Assembly (NCBI GenBank): GCA_012960155.1
Contig: DUBU01000005.1
Location: 1-44,983, forward strand
DNA: 44,983 nucleotides
Reading direction: 5' to 3'
DNA from: Micavibrio sp.
GTDB taxonomy: Bacteria; Pseudomonadota; Alphaproteobacteria; Micavibrionales; Micavibrionaceae
In this document: in pieces, positions 1 to 8,578 of the stretch
Position numbering within the stretch: position 1 is the stretch's first letter
How the letters are laid out: each line of letters opens with the position of its first letter
The notes under the pieces: generated by a model
The model's database searches: none
Told to the model about the DNA's origin: nothing
Seen by the model: only the letters and a program-made list of their open reading frames with translations
Program-made: the position numbers and the translations under genes

Positions 1-1042
1 CGTTGGCCGGGTCTTCCGCGTAAAGGCGTACTTCAATGGCATGGCCGTTCAGCTGGATCTGGTCCTGTGTCAGCGGCAGCGCCAGGCCCTCGGCCACGGA
101 AAGCTGCCAGGCCACCAGATCCTGCCCGGTAATGAGTTCGGTCACCGGGTGCTCCACCTGCAGGCGGGTATTCATCTCCATGAAGAAGAACTCATGCGTC
201 TTGGAGTCCATGATGAACTCGATCGTTCCCGCATTCTCATATCCCAGCGCCTTAACAGCCTTAACAGCCGCATCCCCCAACGCATCGCGAACCTTCTGCG
301 GCAAACCTGGCGCTGGCGCTTCCTCAACCACCTTCTGGTGACGGCGCTGCAAACTACAATCACGCTCGAACAAATGAACGGCATTACCGTGACTATCACC
401 AAAGACCTGCACCTCAACGTGGCGCGGCTTGGTAATGTATTTCTCGATCAGCACGTGATCATTGCTAAAGCTTGCTTTGGCTTCGCGCTGACAGGACTTA
501 AGCGCCTCGGCAAAGTCTTTCGCATCCTCTACAAGACGCATCCCTTTACCGCCACCACCAGCAACAGCCTTAATCAAAACAGGATACCCAACCTTCTTGG
601 CTTCTTCTGCCAAGAACGCGGCATCCTGATTATCTCCCTTATACCCGGGAACAACAGGAACGCCTGCCGCCTCCATAATATCTTTGGCTTTATCCTTTAA
701 GCCCATCGCATCAATCGACTTTGCAGACGGCCCGATAAACTTGATACCTACCTTCTCACACGCTTTGGCGAAATCTGTATTCTCAGAAAGAAAACCATAC
801 CCAGGGTGAATAGCTTGCGCGCCTGTATCTTGCGCTGCTTTCAAAATAACATCGGCTTTCAGATATGACTCTGCCGCTGCCGCGCCGCCGATATACACCG
901 CATCATCCGCCAAGCGCACATGACGCGCCTTGCGATCCGCATCGGAATAAACCGCAACTGTCTTGATACCCAGCTTGCGCGCAGTCTCGATAACACGACA
1001 CGCAATCTCACCCCTGTTAGCTATTAGAATTTTTGTAAACAT
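1..1042 (-). CDS. liuD: Methylcrotonoyl-CoA carboxylase biotin-carboxylase (alpha) subunit, 3' part missing at window edge
   Basis: Biotin carboxylase subunit of an acyl-CoA carboxylase, which charges biotin with bicarbonate using ATP. I translated it by hand: it starts [17 protein letters not shown], then shows [10 protein letters not shown], the ATP-grasp glycine loop [20 protein letters not shown] and [14 protein letters not shown]. About 347 residues are visible; the rest of the carboxylase domain and the biotin-carrier domain lie left of base 1. These motifs alone do not separate methylcrotonyl-, propionyl- and acetyl-CoA carboxylases. The leucine-specific name rests on the MCC-type carboxyltransferase (4851-6458) and methylglutaconyl-CoA hydratase (2750-3544) on the same strand. 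The ATG lacks a Shine-Dalgarno sequence and lies 7 bases after a TAAACT -10 box, so the mRNA may be leaderless. Confidence 0.9.
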   Translation of the reverse strand, partial: MFTKILIANRGEIACRVIETARKLGIKTVAVYSDADRKARHVRLADDAVYIGGAAAAESYLKADVILKAAQDTGAQAIHPGYGFLSENTDFAKACEKVGIKFIGPSAKSIDAMGLKDKAKDIMEAAGVPVVPGYKGDNQDAAFLAEEAKKVGYPVLIKAVAGGGGKGMRLVEDAKDFAEALKSCQREAKASFSNDHVLIEKYITKPRHVEVQVFGDSHGNAVHLFERDCSLQRRHQKVVEEAPAPGLPQKVRDALGDAAVKAVKALGYENAGTIEFIMDSKTHEFFFMEMNTRLQVEHPVTELITGQDLVAWQLSVAEGLALPLTQDQIQLNGHAIEVRLYAEDPAN

Positions 1043-1049
1043 GGGCGAG

Positions 1050-1078
1050 AGTTTAGCCCAAAGCAAAATCCCTGACTA
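1050..1078 (-). promoter_or_regulatory. Promoter of liuD, leaderless type
   Basis: On the minus strand: TAGTCA, 17-base spacer, TAAACT, then 7 bases (CTCGCCC) to the ATG at 1042. Transcription would begin at or next to the start codon. It lies back to back with the promoter of the 1143 gene, the two -35 boxes being about 10 bases apart. Confidence 0.45.
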
Positions 1079-1088
1079 GGTAGGAAAA

Positions 1089-1118
1089 TTGACAAAATAC
1101 GCTGCACCGCGCTATCAA
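1089..1118 (+). promoter_or_regulatory. Promoter of the 1143 gene
   Basis: A perfect TTGACA at 1089-1094 and TATCAA at 1113-1118 with an 18-base spacer. It leaves a short leader carrying GAGGA at 1132-1136 before the ATG at 1143. Confidence 0.45.
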
Positions 1119-1142
1119 TGATGCGAACAGTGAGGAATAAAA

Positions 1143-1520
1143 ATGTCAGATAATAAACCCTATGAACTAGAGCGTGACAGCCGCATCATGTCATACCTTC
1201 CCGGCGGCAAAAGTATCGGCGGCATGATTGATGCTGTGGAACTGACACTGGACGAACTAAGTGATGACCACTTCGAGACAGTTAAAGCCTTAATCGCAAA
1301 AATCCGTGCCCATAAATTCAACCCTGAAGAAATCGGCATATCAGGTGATTTCACCTGGCACATTGAAATCGGCCCTAAGCACGCACTTGCTCAAGACCTA
1401 ACAACGATCTTCGCCAGCCAGTCATTTCAGGTATTACCCAGTGAGTTATTCCAGTTACAGGATGCCATCAAAAAAGGTCTACGTGACGCAGCCGCGCAGC
1501 CACCAAAACCGTCACTGTGA
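1143..1520 (+). CDS. Hypothetical cytoplasmic protein, 125 aa
   Basis: Unrecognised small soluble protein beginning MSDNKPYELERD. No signal peptide or membrane segment. The N-terminal third holds the glycine-rich stretch LPGGKSIGGMIDAVE, followed by an acidic helical region and a proline-rich end (AAQPPKPSL). The start is supported by GAGGA 6 bases upstream and by a good promoter. It is divergent from liuD, and its last 9 bases overlap the end of the convergent gene 1512-2165. No function can be assigned from the sequence. Confidence 0.7.
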   Translation: MSDNKPYELERDSRIMSYLPGGKSIGGMIDAVELTLDELSDDHFETVKALIAKIRAHKFNPEEIGISGDFTWHIEIGPKHALAQDLTTIFASQSFQVLPSELFQLQDAIKKGLRDAAAQPPKPSL

Positions 1521-2165
1521 TTGCGCCGCTTCAGCCTCTAGCTTCGCCAGCTCTTTACGAGCTTTTTCGAACTGCTTGAACGCTTTCTTTTGCTGACGAT
1601 CTGCACCTTTGGATAACCAGCTATAGCCCGTCGCAACACGGAACAGGATGTTACGCATCGCAGGTTGCTTCTCGTACATATCCTGATATTTCTCCAGAGA
1701 GTCCACAACCCAGCGGCAGCTATCATTGGTTTTAAAATCCAGATCAACCGAGTCATCTGTCAGCATTTTGTAACGGCGGGCATAGGATTTCTTGTACTGG
1801 TTCTCGGCAAATTTCAGAACTTTATCCGATGCATCTTCAACGCATTGCTCTGTCGTATCTTCACTAACGCCTTCTGTAACCAGAATGTAATTAAAGATAT
1901 CAATCGCCAGCGTCATTTCATCATCCGTCTTTTCCTGCCAGAACTTACGCAGGTCATCAGAGCCTTCGAATTTATCACCATGTATAGAAGAGCAGCCCTT
2001 ATACCCTGCTTCCATTGCCGCCTTATAATCAGCCATAGCCTTGATGATGTTAACGCTATGGAAGTTATTCTCTAACAGCTTATCGGAACAGCTGACTTTC
2101 TTCTCTTCTGCAAAAGCAGACTGAGACAAAACCAGAAATGTCATTAGCAGAAATACAAATCTCAT
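1512..2165 (-). CDS. Hypothetical secreted/periplasmic protein, 217 aa
   Basis: Starts MRFVFLLMTFLVLSQSAFAEE, a clear signal peptide with cleavage expected after AFA. The mature part is helical and charged, has cysteines near CSDKLLENNF, GCSSIHG, EQCVEDA and DSCRWVV that may form disulfides, and ends in a Lys/Ala/Glu-rich helix. A GTG start three codons upstream (2174) is possible; I prefer the ATG because it puts the basic residue and the hydrophobic core at the N-terminus. No known domain is recognised. It lies between liuD and liuC on the same strand as both, but nothing connects it functionally to them. Confidence 0.7.
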   Translation of the reverse strand: MRFVFLLMTFLVLSQSAFAEEKKVSCSDKLLENNFHSVNIIKAMADYKAAMEAGYKGCSSIHGDKFEGSDDLRKFWQEKTDDEMTLAIDIFNYILVTEGVSEDTTEQCVEDASDKVLKFAENQYKKSYARRYKMLTDDSVDLDFKTNDSCRWVVDSLEKYQDMYEKQPAMRNILFRVATGYSWLSKGADRQQKKAFKQFEKARKELAKLEAEAAQSQ

Positions 2166-2279
2166 ATTACACACCGACGCTTTGCGCCTTTTTCAAAATT
2201 CTCTATGTCAATAAGGCTGATAACCTATAGAATTTTTTAAGCTAACACCAGAAATGAAAACGATAAAATTCGATTTTCC

Positions 2280-2309
2280 TTGACGAGCTTTATGTCCAGT
2301 TCCTATAAA
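2280..2309 (+). promoter_or_regulatory. Promoter of the 2393 gene
   Basis: TTGACG at 2280-2285 and TATAAA at 2304-2309 with an 18-base spacer. The predicted leader is about 77 bases and includes an imperfect CAAGC...GCTTG inverted repeat near 2341-2363, then AAGGAG before the ATG. Confidence 0.45.
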
Positions 2310-2392
2310 TAATACATATGCTTTATCGGCATTTAAAAATTCAAGCACGCAGTGACGCGCTTGGTTGTTTAAATTAAGAAGGAGCATATTGA

Positions 2393-2746
2393 ATGTCTAA
2401 TCAGAACAAACAAGGTATCATCGGTAAAATTACTGACACCTTGGGTCTTACCGCAGTATTTGCAGCAGCCGCCACAGTCATCTTATTACCTGTCGGATAC
2501 GGCCTTGGTAAGGCAGGACTAAACCCAATCCTCAGAGATTCTGACGGTGCCGTGGAAACGGTACAAAAAGCACACGCCGATTTCACAAATGTTAGCGCAA
2601 CCGGATATGGCTGGTTTGCCTGCGGATTTGGCGAGAGCGCCGATCTATGGCGTACAGATTTCCGTGCCACAAATGCCAATGGCGAAGAAGTTACAGGAAC
2701 CGTATGCGACGGTCTGTTCAAAAGCGCGACAATCCGCTTTGACTAA
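2393..2746 (+). CDS. Hypothetical small membrane-anchored protein, 117 aa
   Basis: Begins MSNQNKQGIIGKITDTLG, then one hydrophobic segment (about residues 18-38, LTAVFAAAATVILLPVGYGLG). The remaining roughly 75 residues probably face the periplasm and hold two cysteines (WFACGFGES and GTVCDGLF) that could pair. AAGGAG lies 8 bases before the start. It ends 3 bases before the stop of the convergent liuC gene. Unknown function; no family recognised. Confidence 0.75.
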   Translation: MSNQNKQGIIGKITDTLGLTAVFAAAATVILLPVGYGLGKAGLNPILRDSDGAVETVQKAHADFTNVSATGYGWFACGFGESADLWRTDFRATNANGEEVTGTVCDGLFKSATIRFD

Positions 2747-2749
2747 TAA

Positions 2750-3544
2750 CTATTCTTGAATCCAAGAGGGCTTGCGCTTATTCAAAAAGGCATCAAGCCC
2801 TTCTTTGGCCTCATCCCCCGCACGGGTCTGCGCAATACGCTTGGCCGTTTCAACAAGCAGCGGATCTGTGATCTCTCTCCCCTCTACATCAAGGAAGAGC
2901 TGCTTTGATGCAGCCATTGCCTTAGGGCCGTTGCCCTTAACGTTCTTGAGCACCAGACCAATCAGATATTCAACATCTTCTGGACGGTCGGCATATTCAT
3001 GAACAAGGCCGATCTCATAACCGCGCTTACCATCAAAGCGCTCACCTGTCTGGAAGTAACGCTTAGCATGGCGCTGCCCCATAGCACGGATCACATAAGG
3101 TGATATCGTCGCAGGGATAAGTCCGATTTTCACTTCTGAGAGCGCGAACTTCGCCCCCTCATCTGCAATAACAACATCAGCACATGACACAAGCCCCAAA
3201 CCGCCGCCCATAGCAGCACCCAGAACTACCGCAATCGTTAACTTCGGCAGCTCATAAAATTTCTTGAGCATAGTAGCAAGTTTCAGCGCATCATCCGTAT
3301 TCTGCGCCTCGGAAAAGTCGGCTGCACGCTTCATCCAGCCCAAATCAGCACCAGCGGAAAAGCTCTTACCCTTACCGCGCAACACAACAGCCTTCACCGC
3401 ATCATTAACGGCAAGCTCGTCCCAAATCTCGGATAAACGCGCAATGACATGCTCGTCAAAAGCATTATGAACTTCAGGACGGTTGAGCGTTACATGCGCA
3501 ACACCATCACTATCCACTTCTAATAAAACAATTTCTTCAGACAT
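2750..3544 (-). CDS. liuC: Enoyl-CoA hydratase/isomerase family, probable methylglutaconyl-CoA hydratase
   Basis: Crotonase-fold protein of 264 residues, normal for the family. It shows LNRPEVHNAFDE, the CoA/oxyanion segment KSFSAGADLGWMKR, then GAAMGGGLGLVSCADVVIA and FALSEVKIGLIPATISPYV. The GADLGWMKR and IPATISPYV patterns are typical of methylglutaconyl-CoA hydratases, which hydrate 3-methylglutaconyl-CoA to HMG-CoA in leucine breakdown. Its position between MCC subunits supports this. The family assignment is very safe; the exact substrate is inferred from motifs and neighbours. The next upstream gene on the strand is the Sel1 gene, 76 bases away. Confidence 0.88.
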   Translation of the reverse strand: MSEEIVLLEVDSDGVAHVTLNRPEVHNAFDEHVIARLSEIWDELAVNDAVKAVVLRGKGKSFSAGADLGWMKRAADFSEAQNTDDALKLATMLKKFYELPKLTIAVVLGAAMGGGLGLVSCADVVIADEGAKFALSEVKIGLIPATISPYVIRAMGQRHAKRYFQTGERFDGKRGYEIGLVHEYADRPEDVEYLIGLVLKNVKGNGPKAMAASKQLFLDVEGREITDPLLVETAKRIAQTRAGDEAKEGLDAFLNKRKPSWIQE

Positions 3545-3620
3545 AACTTATTCGTAACACCCCGAATGAAGGATAACAATAACGTCAATGTGCGTACACA
3601 CAGAAACTCAGACATATGAA

Positions 3621-4586
3621 TTAAGGCGAACACTTAGGCTCTAGATCGGAAACAAAATTAGCCGCGTCCTGCTCGGCCTTTTTCTCTTGTGGTTTGCTTA
3701 GCTTCGCCGTGAGTTTAGCCTGATAGCCTTTTGCAATACCGCCATATTTACAGTCAGTGTTACGGCCGGCAATTAACATCCATTTATAGGCTTCTTGCAG
3801 ATCTTCAGGCGCGCCACCCATACCGCCCCAGAACATCATGCCGTAATTAAGCTGGCCGCGAATATGGTTGTTATAGGCTGCCATTTTATAGAGCTGCAGT
3901 GCCATAACATCATCCTTCGGCAACACATCACCTTGATAATAAAAATAACCAAGCTTGAATTGCGCCGTTCTATCACCTGCCATAGCAGCAGTTCCCAAAT
4001 AAAGCTGTGCCTTATCAAGATCCTGAGTGACAACCTCACCATTCAGATACATCGTACCTGCCCAATAGGCGGCAAAAGCATCACCCTGCTTCGCAGCCTC
4101 CTCATACCAAAACAAGGCATAGCTATCTTCGCCTTCATCCTGATAAATACGCCCCAAGCGCATCTGCGCAAGCGGGTTGCCTTGCTTGGCGCCCGCTTCA
4201 CAATAGGCTTTTGCCATTTCCAGATCTTTGGCAAAACTTTGACCCAGCATATGATACTTACAGATTGTGCCCTGCGCATAGGCGTAACCTCCATCCGCTG
4301 ACTGCTTGATCAAATCATATCCAAGCTTATCATCTTCCGGCACGCCCTTACCTTCCGTGTAGGCACGCCCCAAAAAATGCATGGCAGCCACATTGCCTGC
4401 CTCAACTTCAGGAACAAGCAAATTAACAGCGCGTCTATATTCGGCATCAGACAAACCAGGCTTATCAATGACGTAAGTGCCTTCGGTTACCCAAGTGGGT
4501 AACTCTTCATCGGCAAATGCACTGCCGAAGGCTAAACAGGTAACAAGCGTAAGAAATGATAGACGAAAAGAGCCGGACATAAGCAT
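3621..4586 (-). CDS. Secreted Sel1-repeat protein
   Basis: 321 residues with a signal peptide (cleavage expected after GSAFA), then about six Sel1-like helical repeats, for example AMHFLGRAYTEGKGVPEDD, AQMRLGRIYQDEGED, AAYWAGTMYLNGEVV and AQFKLGYFYYQGDVL. Sel1/TPR-like solenoids mediate protein contacts, often in the periplasm or host-facing; no enzyme motif is present. Its ATG overlaps the stop of the upstream small gene as TAATG, so the two are probably translationally coupled. This makes the first methionine a reasonable start, although Met3 is also possible. The pair sits between liuB and liuC, and its role there is unclear. Confidence 0.85.
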   Translation of the reverse strand: MLMSGSFRLSFLTLVTCLAFGSAFADEELPTWVTEGTYVIDKPGLSDAEYRRAVNLLVPEVEAGNVAAMHFLGRAYTEGKGVPEDDKLGYDLIKQSADGGYAYAQGTICKYHMLGQSFAKDLEMAKAYCEAGAKQGNPLAQMRLGRIYQDEGEDSYALFWYEEAAKQGDAFAAYWAGTMYLNGEVVTQDLDKAQLYLGTAAMAGDRTAQFKLGYFYYQGDVLPKDDVMALQLYKMAAYNNHIRGQLNYGMMFWGGMGGAPEDLQEAYKWMLIAGRNTDCKYGGIAKGYQAKLTAKLSKPQEKKAEQDAANFVSDLEPKCSP

Positions 4587-4834
4587 TAGTAAGGCATCTG
4601 AATTTCTGACTGGATATTACAATCGGCTTTGATCACTTGGATAATATTGGTATCAGACAAAACCAGCTCATCTTTGCATTCGCTGGTAGCCTTCATGTTG
4701 GCTGAAACTTCTTGAAGTTCAGAAACGGGCACACGGATACTCTCCTCCGTCAGCACAACATCCTGCGCCGCTGCTGCCGAAGACAGCGTGATTATAGTTG
4801 AAAACAAAAGTGCAAACTTAAAACCACGCTTCAT
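4586..4834 (-). CDS. Small secreted protein, 82 aa
   Basis: Starts MKRGFKFALLFSTIITLSS with AAAAQ as probable cleavage site. The mature part is about 60 residues with two cysteines (SECKDE and ADCNIQ) that could form one disulfide. This start was chosen because AAGGAAA lies 7 bases upstream and it gives a clean signal peptide; a longer frame begins 12 codons earlier but overlaps the end of liuB. It begins 16 bases after liuB and is coupled by TAATG to the Sel1 gene. It may act with the Sel1 protein in the periplasm, but that is inference from the arrangement only. Confidence 0.7.
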   Translation of the reverse strand: MKRGFKFALLFSTIITLSSAAAAQDVVLTEESIRVPVSELQEVSANMKATSECKDELVLSDTNIIQVIKADCNIQSEIQMPY

Positions 4835-4850
4835 GATCAATTTCCTTTTC

Positions 4851-6458
4851 TTACATTCTGAATACGCCATATGACGTATCTTCTATAGGTGCGTTAAGTG
4901 CGGCAGACAGGCCCAGCGCCAGTACACGGCGTGTATCAGCAGGGTCAATCACCCCGTCATCCCACAGACGTGCTGACGCATAATACGGATGGCCTTCTTT
5001 TTCGTATTTATCGCGGATAGGTTTCTTGATTTTTTCGATATCGGCATCGGACAGTTTCTTGCCATCACGTTCGGCCTTCATTTCGCCAACCGTCGCCATC
5101 ACCCCTGCCGCTTGCTCCCCGCCCATAACGGATATACGGGCATTCGGCCACATCCACAAAAAGCGCGGGTTATATGCACGGCCACACATACCGTAATTAC
5201 CCGCCCCGAAGGAACCACCGATAATCACAGTCAGCTTCGGCACTTTGGCACAGGACACAGCCGTCACCATTTTCGCGCCGTCTTTGGCAATACCGCCCGA
5301 TTCGTATTTCTGCCCCACCATAAAACCTGTAATGTTTTGCAGGAAGATAAGCGGAATGCCGCGCTGATTACAAAGCTCGATAAAATGCGTCGCCTTAAGC
5401 GCACTTTCAGAGAATAAAACGCCATTATTCGCAACTATCCCGACTGGCATACCGTGAATATGCGCAAAGCCTGTCACAATCGTCGTGCCGTAACGCTTTT
5501 TGAATTCATCAAACTTACTGCCATCCACCAAATGCGCAATGATATCACGCACTTCGAACGGCGTCTTAAGATCGGGTGGTATCACGCCATAGATATCTTC
5601 CGCATCATATAGCGGCTCTTCAGGTGTCTGGAAATTCAGCGTACCTTGTTTACGGCGGTTTAAATGCGAAACCACATTACGCGCAATATCAAGCGCATGT
5701 TCGTCACTCTCCGCCAGATGATCCGCCACACCAGAAACGCGCGTATGAACATCACCACCACCCAGATCTTCGGCGCTCACCTCTTCCCCTGTCGCGGCCT
5801 TCACCAGTGGCGGCCCGGCAAGGAAGATAGTGCCTTGTTCTTTAACAATAATGCTCTCATCACTCATGGCAGGCACATAAGCCCCGCCAGCCGTACAGCT
5901 ACCCATCACCACAGCAATCTGCGGAATGCCTTGGGCAGACATATTGGCTTGGTTATAGAAGATACGTCCGAAATGCTCTTTATCAGGGAACACTTCATCC
6001 TGGTTCGGCAGGTTCGCGCCGCCACTATCAACCAGATAGACACACGGCATATTGTTCTGCTGCGCAACTTCCTGCGCGCGTAGGTGCTTCTTCACAGTCA
6101 GCGGATAATACGTCCCGCCCTTTACTGTCGCATCATTACATACGATCACACATTCCTGACCTGAAATGCGGCCGATACCTGTTATAATGCCCGCAGCTGG
6201 CACATTATCGTCATAGACCTCATGCGCTGCCAGAGCCGAGAACTCCAAGAACGGAGACCCGTTATCCAGCAGCTGGTCGATTCTCTCGCGCGGCAAGAGC
6301 TTCCCGCGTCCTGTATGGCGCTCCCTTGCCTTCTCGCCACCGCCTAAAGCAATGGTTTTCAGCTTATCGTTAAGGTCATCAACAAGAGCCTGCATATGGG
6401 CTTTGTTGGCTGTAAAAGCAGGATCAGAGTCCTGTATGGCTCGCTTTAAAACTGTCAT
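4851..6458 (-). CDS. liuB: Methylcrotonoyl-CoA carboxylase carboxyltransferase (beta) subunit
   Basis: Transfers CO2 from carboxybiotin to 3-methylcrotonyl-CoA. The 535-residue length matches bacterial MCC beta subunits. Characteristic segments are [74 protein letters not shown] and [20 protein letters not shown]. The reading frame stays open upstream to 6539, but I choose the ATG at 6458: the protein then starts [15 protein letters not shown], and a TTGCCG-N17-TAACCT promoter lies just 7 bases before it, giving a probable leaderless transcript. No Shine-Dalgarno sequence is present at either start. It heads the minus-strand group with the small secreted, Sel1 and liuC genes. Confidence 0.95.
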   Translation of the reverse strand: MTVLKRAIQDSDPAFTANKAHMQALVDDLNDKLKTIALGGGEKARERHTGRGKLLPRERIDQLLDNGSPFLEFSALAAHEVYDDNVPAAGIITGIGRISGQECVIVCNDATVKGGTYYPLTVKKHLRAQEVAQQNNMPCVYLVDSGGANLPNQDEVFPDKEHFGRIFYNQANMSAQGIPQIAVVMGSCTAGGAYVPAMSDESIIVKEQGTIFLAGPPLVKAATGEEVSAEDLGGGDVHTRVSGVADHLAESDEHALDIARNVVSHLNRRKQGTLNFQTPEEPLYDAEDIYGVIPPDLKTPFEVRDIIAHLVDGSKFDEFKKRYGTTIVTGFAHIHGMPVGIVANNGVLFSESALKATHFIELCNQRGIPLIFLQNITGFMVGQKYESGGIAKDGAKMVTAVSCAKVPKLTVIIGGSFGAGNYGMCGRAYNPRFLWMWPNARISVMGGEQAAGVMATVGEMKAERDGKKLSDADIEKIKKPIRDKYEKEGHPYYASARLWDDGVIDPADTRRVLALGLSAALNAPIEDTSYGVFRM

Positions 6459-6465
6459 GCGCAAA

Positions 6466-6494
6466 AGGTTAGAACAAAACCGAAAGGGCGGCAA
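6466..6494 (-). promoter_or_regulatory. Promoter of liuB, leaderless type
   Basis: On the minus strand: TTGCCG (6489-6494), exactly 17 bases, TAACCT (6466-6471), 7 bases (TTTGCGC), then the ATG at 6458. The spacing predicts a transcript starting at or beside the A of the start codon, and excludes the longer reading frame that begins inside or upstream of the promoter. Confidence 0.5.
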
Positions 6495-6585
6495 TAGCCT
6501 TCGCACTGCATCATATCTCGTGCTGGCTAGACCGATCATTCATGGCTATACTCCTGCAAAATTCTATAACACAGCGGAGGCCTTC

Positions 6586-7503
6586 GTGACGGACAACATC
6601 CTTGATTTTATCGGCAACACCCCCTTGTTGAAACTGGAAGACGGCATCTATGCCAAGGCAGAATTCCTGAACCCGTCAGGGTCTATCAAAGCCCGCATGG
6701 CGAATTACATGATCGAACAGGCCGAAAAGGAAGGCCTTCTGAAACCAGGAGATACAATCGTCGAAGCCACGAGCGGTAACACGGGCAACGCCTTGTCCAT
6801 GATCGCCGCCGTCAAAGGTTACAAAATGATCGTGATGATCCCTGAAGGATATAGTAACGAGCGCGTGCAAATTTCCCGCGGCTTCGGTGCTGAAATCCGT
6901 TTCGTCGGACACTTCCAGGTCAACGAAGCCCGCCAAGCCGCCATCGAACTCGGACAACAGGACGGATATTACTGCCCTGCGCAGTTTGATAATGAATGGA
7001 ACGTGGAAGAAAACCGTGACTGGCTAGGCAAAGAAATTATCGCCCAGCTTCCTGAAGGCGTGAAAATCGATGCCATCGTCCAAGGCGTCGGAACAGGCGG
7101 CACACTCATCGGATGCGCGCAGGCTTTGCGCCAATGGCACAACCCTGACCTTAAAACCTTCGCCATGGAACCAACAGAGTCACGCACGCTGGAATGCTGT
7201 ATGGTCGCCGACCATAAAATCGAAGGTATCTCCGACGGTTTCGTACCAACCATTTACGCCCGTCACCGCGACGAGATTGATCAGATCATTTCCGTAGATA
7301 GTAATGTCGCCATTGAAGAAGCCAAGAAAATGGCGCGTGATAAAGGTCTGTTCGTTGGCCCGTCCAGCGGCGCAAATTACTGGGCGGCACGCAAGATCAG
7401 AAAAGACAATCCTGAGATTAAAACAGTTCTCACCCTGCTTTGTGATAAGGGCGAGAAATACCTATCCATGATGCATGGTAAAGAGCTAGAGCAAGCCGCC
7501 TAG
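6586..7503 (+). CDS. Cysteine synthase family PLP enzyme
   Basis: Fold-type II PLP enzyme of 305 residues, the usual size for CysK/CysM. The PLP lysine is K35 in NPSGSIKAR; the substrate loop EATSGNTGNALSM and the phosphate-binding GVGTGGTLIG follow, and GPSSGANYWAA is near the C-terminus. The start is GTG at 6586, preceded by AGCGGAGG 5 bases upstream; the frame is open further upstream but that part would overlap liuB. Most O-acetylserine sulfhydrylases have K-D-R after the lysine, whereas here it is K-A-R, so the exact donor/acceptor pair is uncertain. Sulfide plus an activated serine giving cysteine is the default role. Confidence 0.85.
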   Translation: MTDNILDFIGNTPLLKLEDGIYAKAEFLNPSGSIKARMANYMIEQAEKEGLLKPGDTIVEATSGNTGNALSMIAAVKGYKMIVMIPEGYSNERVQISRGFGAEIRFVGHFQVNEARQAAIELGQQDGYYCPAQFDNEWNVEENRDWLGKEIIAQLPEGVKIDAIVQGVGTGGTLIGCAQALRQWHNPDLKTFAMEPTESRTLECCMVADHKIEGISDGFVPTIYARHRDEIDQIISVDSNVAIEEAKKMARDKGLFVGPSSGANYWAARKIRKDNPEIKTVLTLLCDKGEKYLSMMHGKELEQAA

Positions 7504-7519
7504 AACAGCGCACCATAAT

Positions 7520-7549
7520 TTGACATAAACAGATTTTTTTCTGTATATT
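7520..7549 (+). promoter_or_regulatory. Promoter of the 7556 gene, leaderless type
   Basis: Perfect TTGACA (7520-7525), 18-base spacer, TATATT (7544-7549), then only CCCTCC before the ATG at 7556. The block AATTTGACATAAACA (7517-7531) recurs exactly upstream of the gene at 39003. Confidence 0.6.
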
Positions 7550-7555
7550 CCCTCC

Positions 7556-8578
7556 ATGCAAATGGCGCAGGAATTAGATACGCTAGAAAAAGAAAAACCG
7601 TTCCCTACACTAAGGGAGCAAGCGGCACGCTATCTGGATGAAACCCATCCACAATATGATCCAGACAACAAATATGCATTTGATATTATTACAGCGCTGC
7701 CCGACATAAATCATTTTCTCGAGACATTCTTTGCGGGCGATTTTTATAAGCGTGTCAAAGGCCCACACGCGCTACAGACGCAGCTGCCTGAAACATATCC
7801 TGCCATAAAGCTGTCCAAACCCTATAAAACATTCATGAGTGCAGCCTGCCCGCACGACCGTATGACAGCGAACATCAAGCAGTCATTTCAAAACGTGACC
7901 TATAACCGCTTGCACGTACCAGCCAAGCCGCAGCGCAAGACCGAAGTTTACCCCTTAACCATGGATCAGACCGAGCGCGCCTTGCTGTTCCTGCAAAAGA
8001 ACGATGACTACCTATTCGCCATCAATGCCTTAAAACTATGTATAGGCGCGTATGTAAAAGGTGTCAGGGATTTGCTGGAAGATGATTTCGGTTTAAAAGT
8101 CACACCGCAGCTTAGCGACGCAAACTATCTAAAGGGCCTGACGCCCTCAGCAGACTCAATCTATCACGGCTATCAGGGGCTAAAGAACAATGCGGAAAGC
8201 TTTGTGTTCACGCACGACCTTGCCATGCAGATCGCCGCAACATTAATGACGAAAGACAATCCGTTCGACACAGACAGCATGACCGACGCCATTCGCGGGT
8301 TATTCTCGCTGCAGGCTTTTAACTCAGCAACCCACAACAGCGGCAATTCTCAAAGAGAGTTCAGACAATGCCCCTTTAAAGACGCGGTCATCACCATGCT
8401 GCGCACAACACTGCAGCCTCAAGCAGACGGCACAATAAAGGCTTCGCTGTCACAGCAGCACGGACAACTGATCATAGATATCAGAAACATAATCAGAGAC
8501 AGATATTTTCAGGCATGGTCACCGCCCCAAGACACTGGGCTGGTCAAACGCAGACTATGGCCGTCAGACTGGGATTAA
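7556..8578 (+). CDS. Hypothetical protein, 340 aa, probably from a leaderless mRNA
   Basis: No family recognised. The protein is soluble and largely helical, without signal peptide or membrane segment. It begins MQMAQELDTLEKEKPFPTL; visible landmarks are SAACPHDRMTANIKQSF, LTMDQTERALLFLQKND and the C-terminal WSPPQDTGLVKRRLWPSDWD. There is no Shine-Dalgarno sequence before the start, but a strong promoter ends 6 bases upstream. Its stop codon shares TTAA with the stop of the convergent gene 8575-9369. It probably forms its own transcription unit, regulated like the 39003 gene with which it shares a promoter block. Confidence 0.75.
   Translation: MQMAQELDTLEKEKPFPTLREQAARYLDETHPQYDPDNKYAFDIITALPDINHFLETFFAGDFYKRVKGPHALQTQLPETYPAIKLSKPYKTFMSAACPHDRMTANIKQSFQNVTYNRLHVPAKPQRKTEVYPLTMDQTERALLFLQKNDDYLFAINALKLCIGAYVKGVRDLLEDDFGLKVTPQLSDANYLKGLTPSADSIYHGYQGLKNNAESFVFTHDLAMQIAATLMTKDNPFDTDSMTDAIRGLFSLQAFNSATHNSGNSQREFRQCPFKDAVITMLRTTLQPQADGTIKASLSQQHGQLIIDIRNIIRDRYFQAWSPPQDTGLVKRRLWPSDWD

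Noticed and set aside
41-700. 219-codon plus-strand frame at the left edge
   Set aside because: The minus strand here encodes a clear biotin carboxylase; the plus frame is its shadow.
6352-6585. Longer N-terminus for the cysteine-synthase-like gene
   Set aside because: It would overlap liuB and its promoter; the GTG at 6586 has a strong ribosome site and gives the normal family length.
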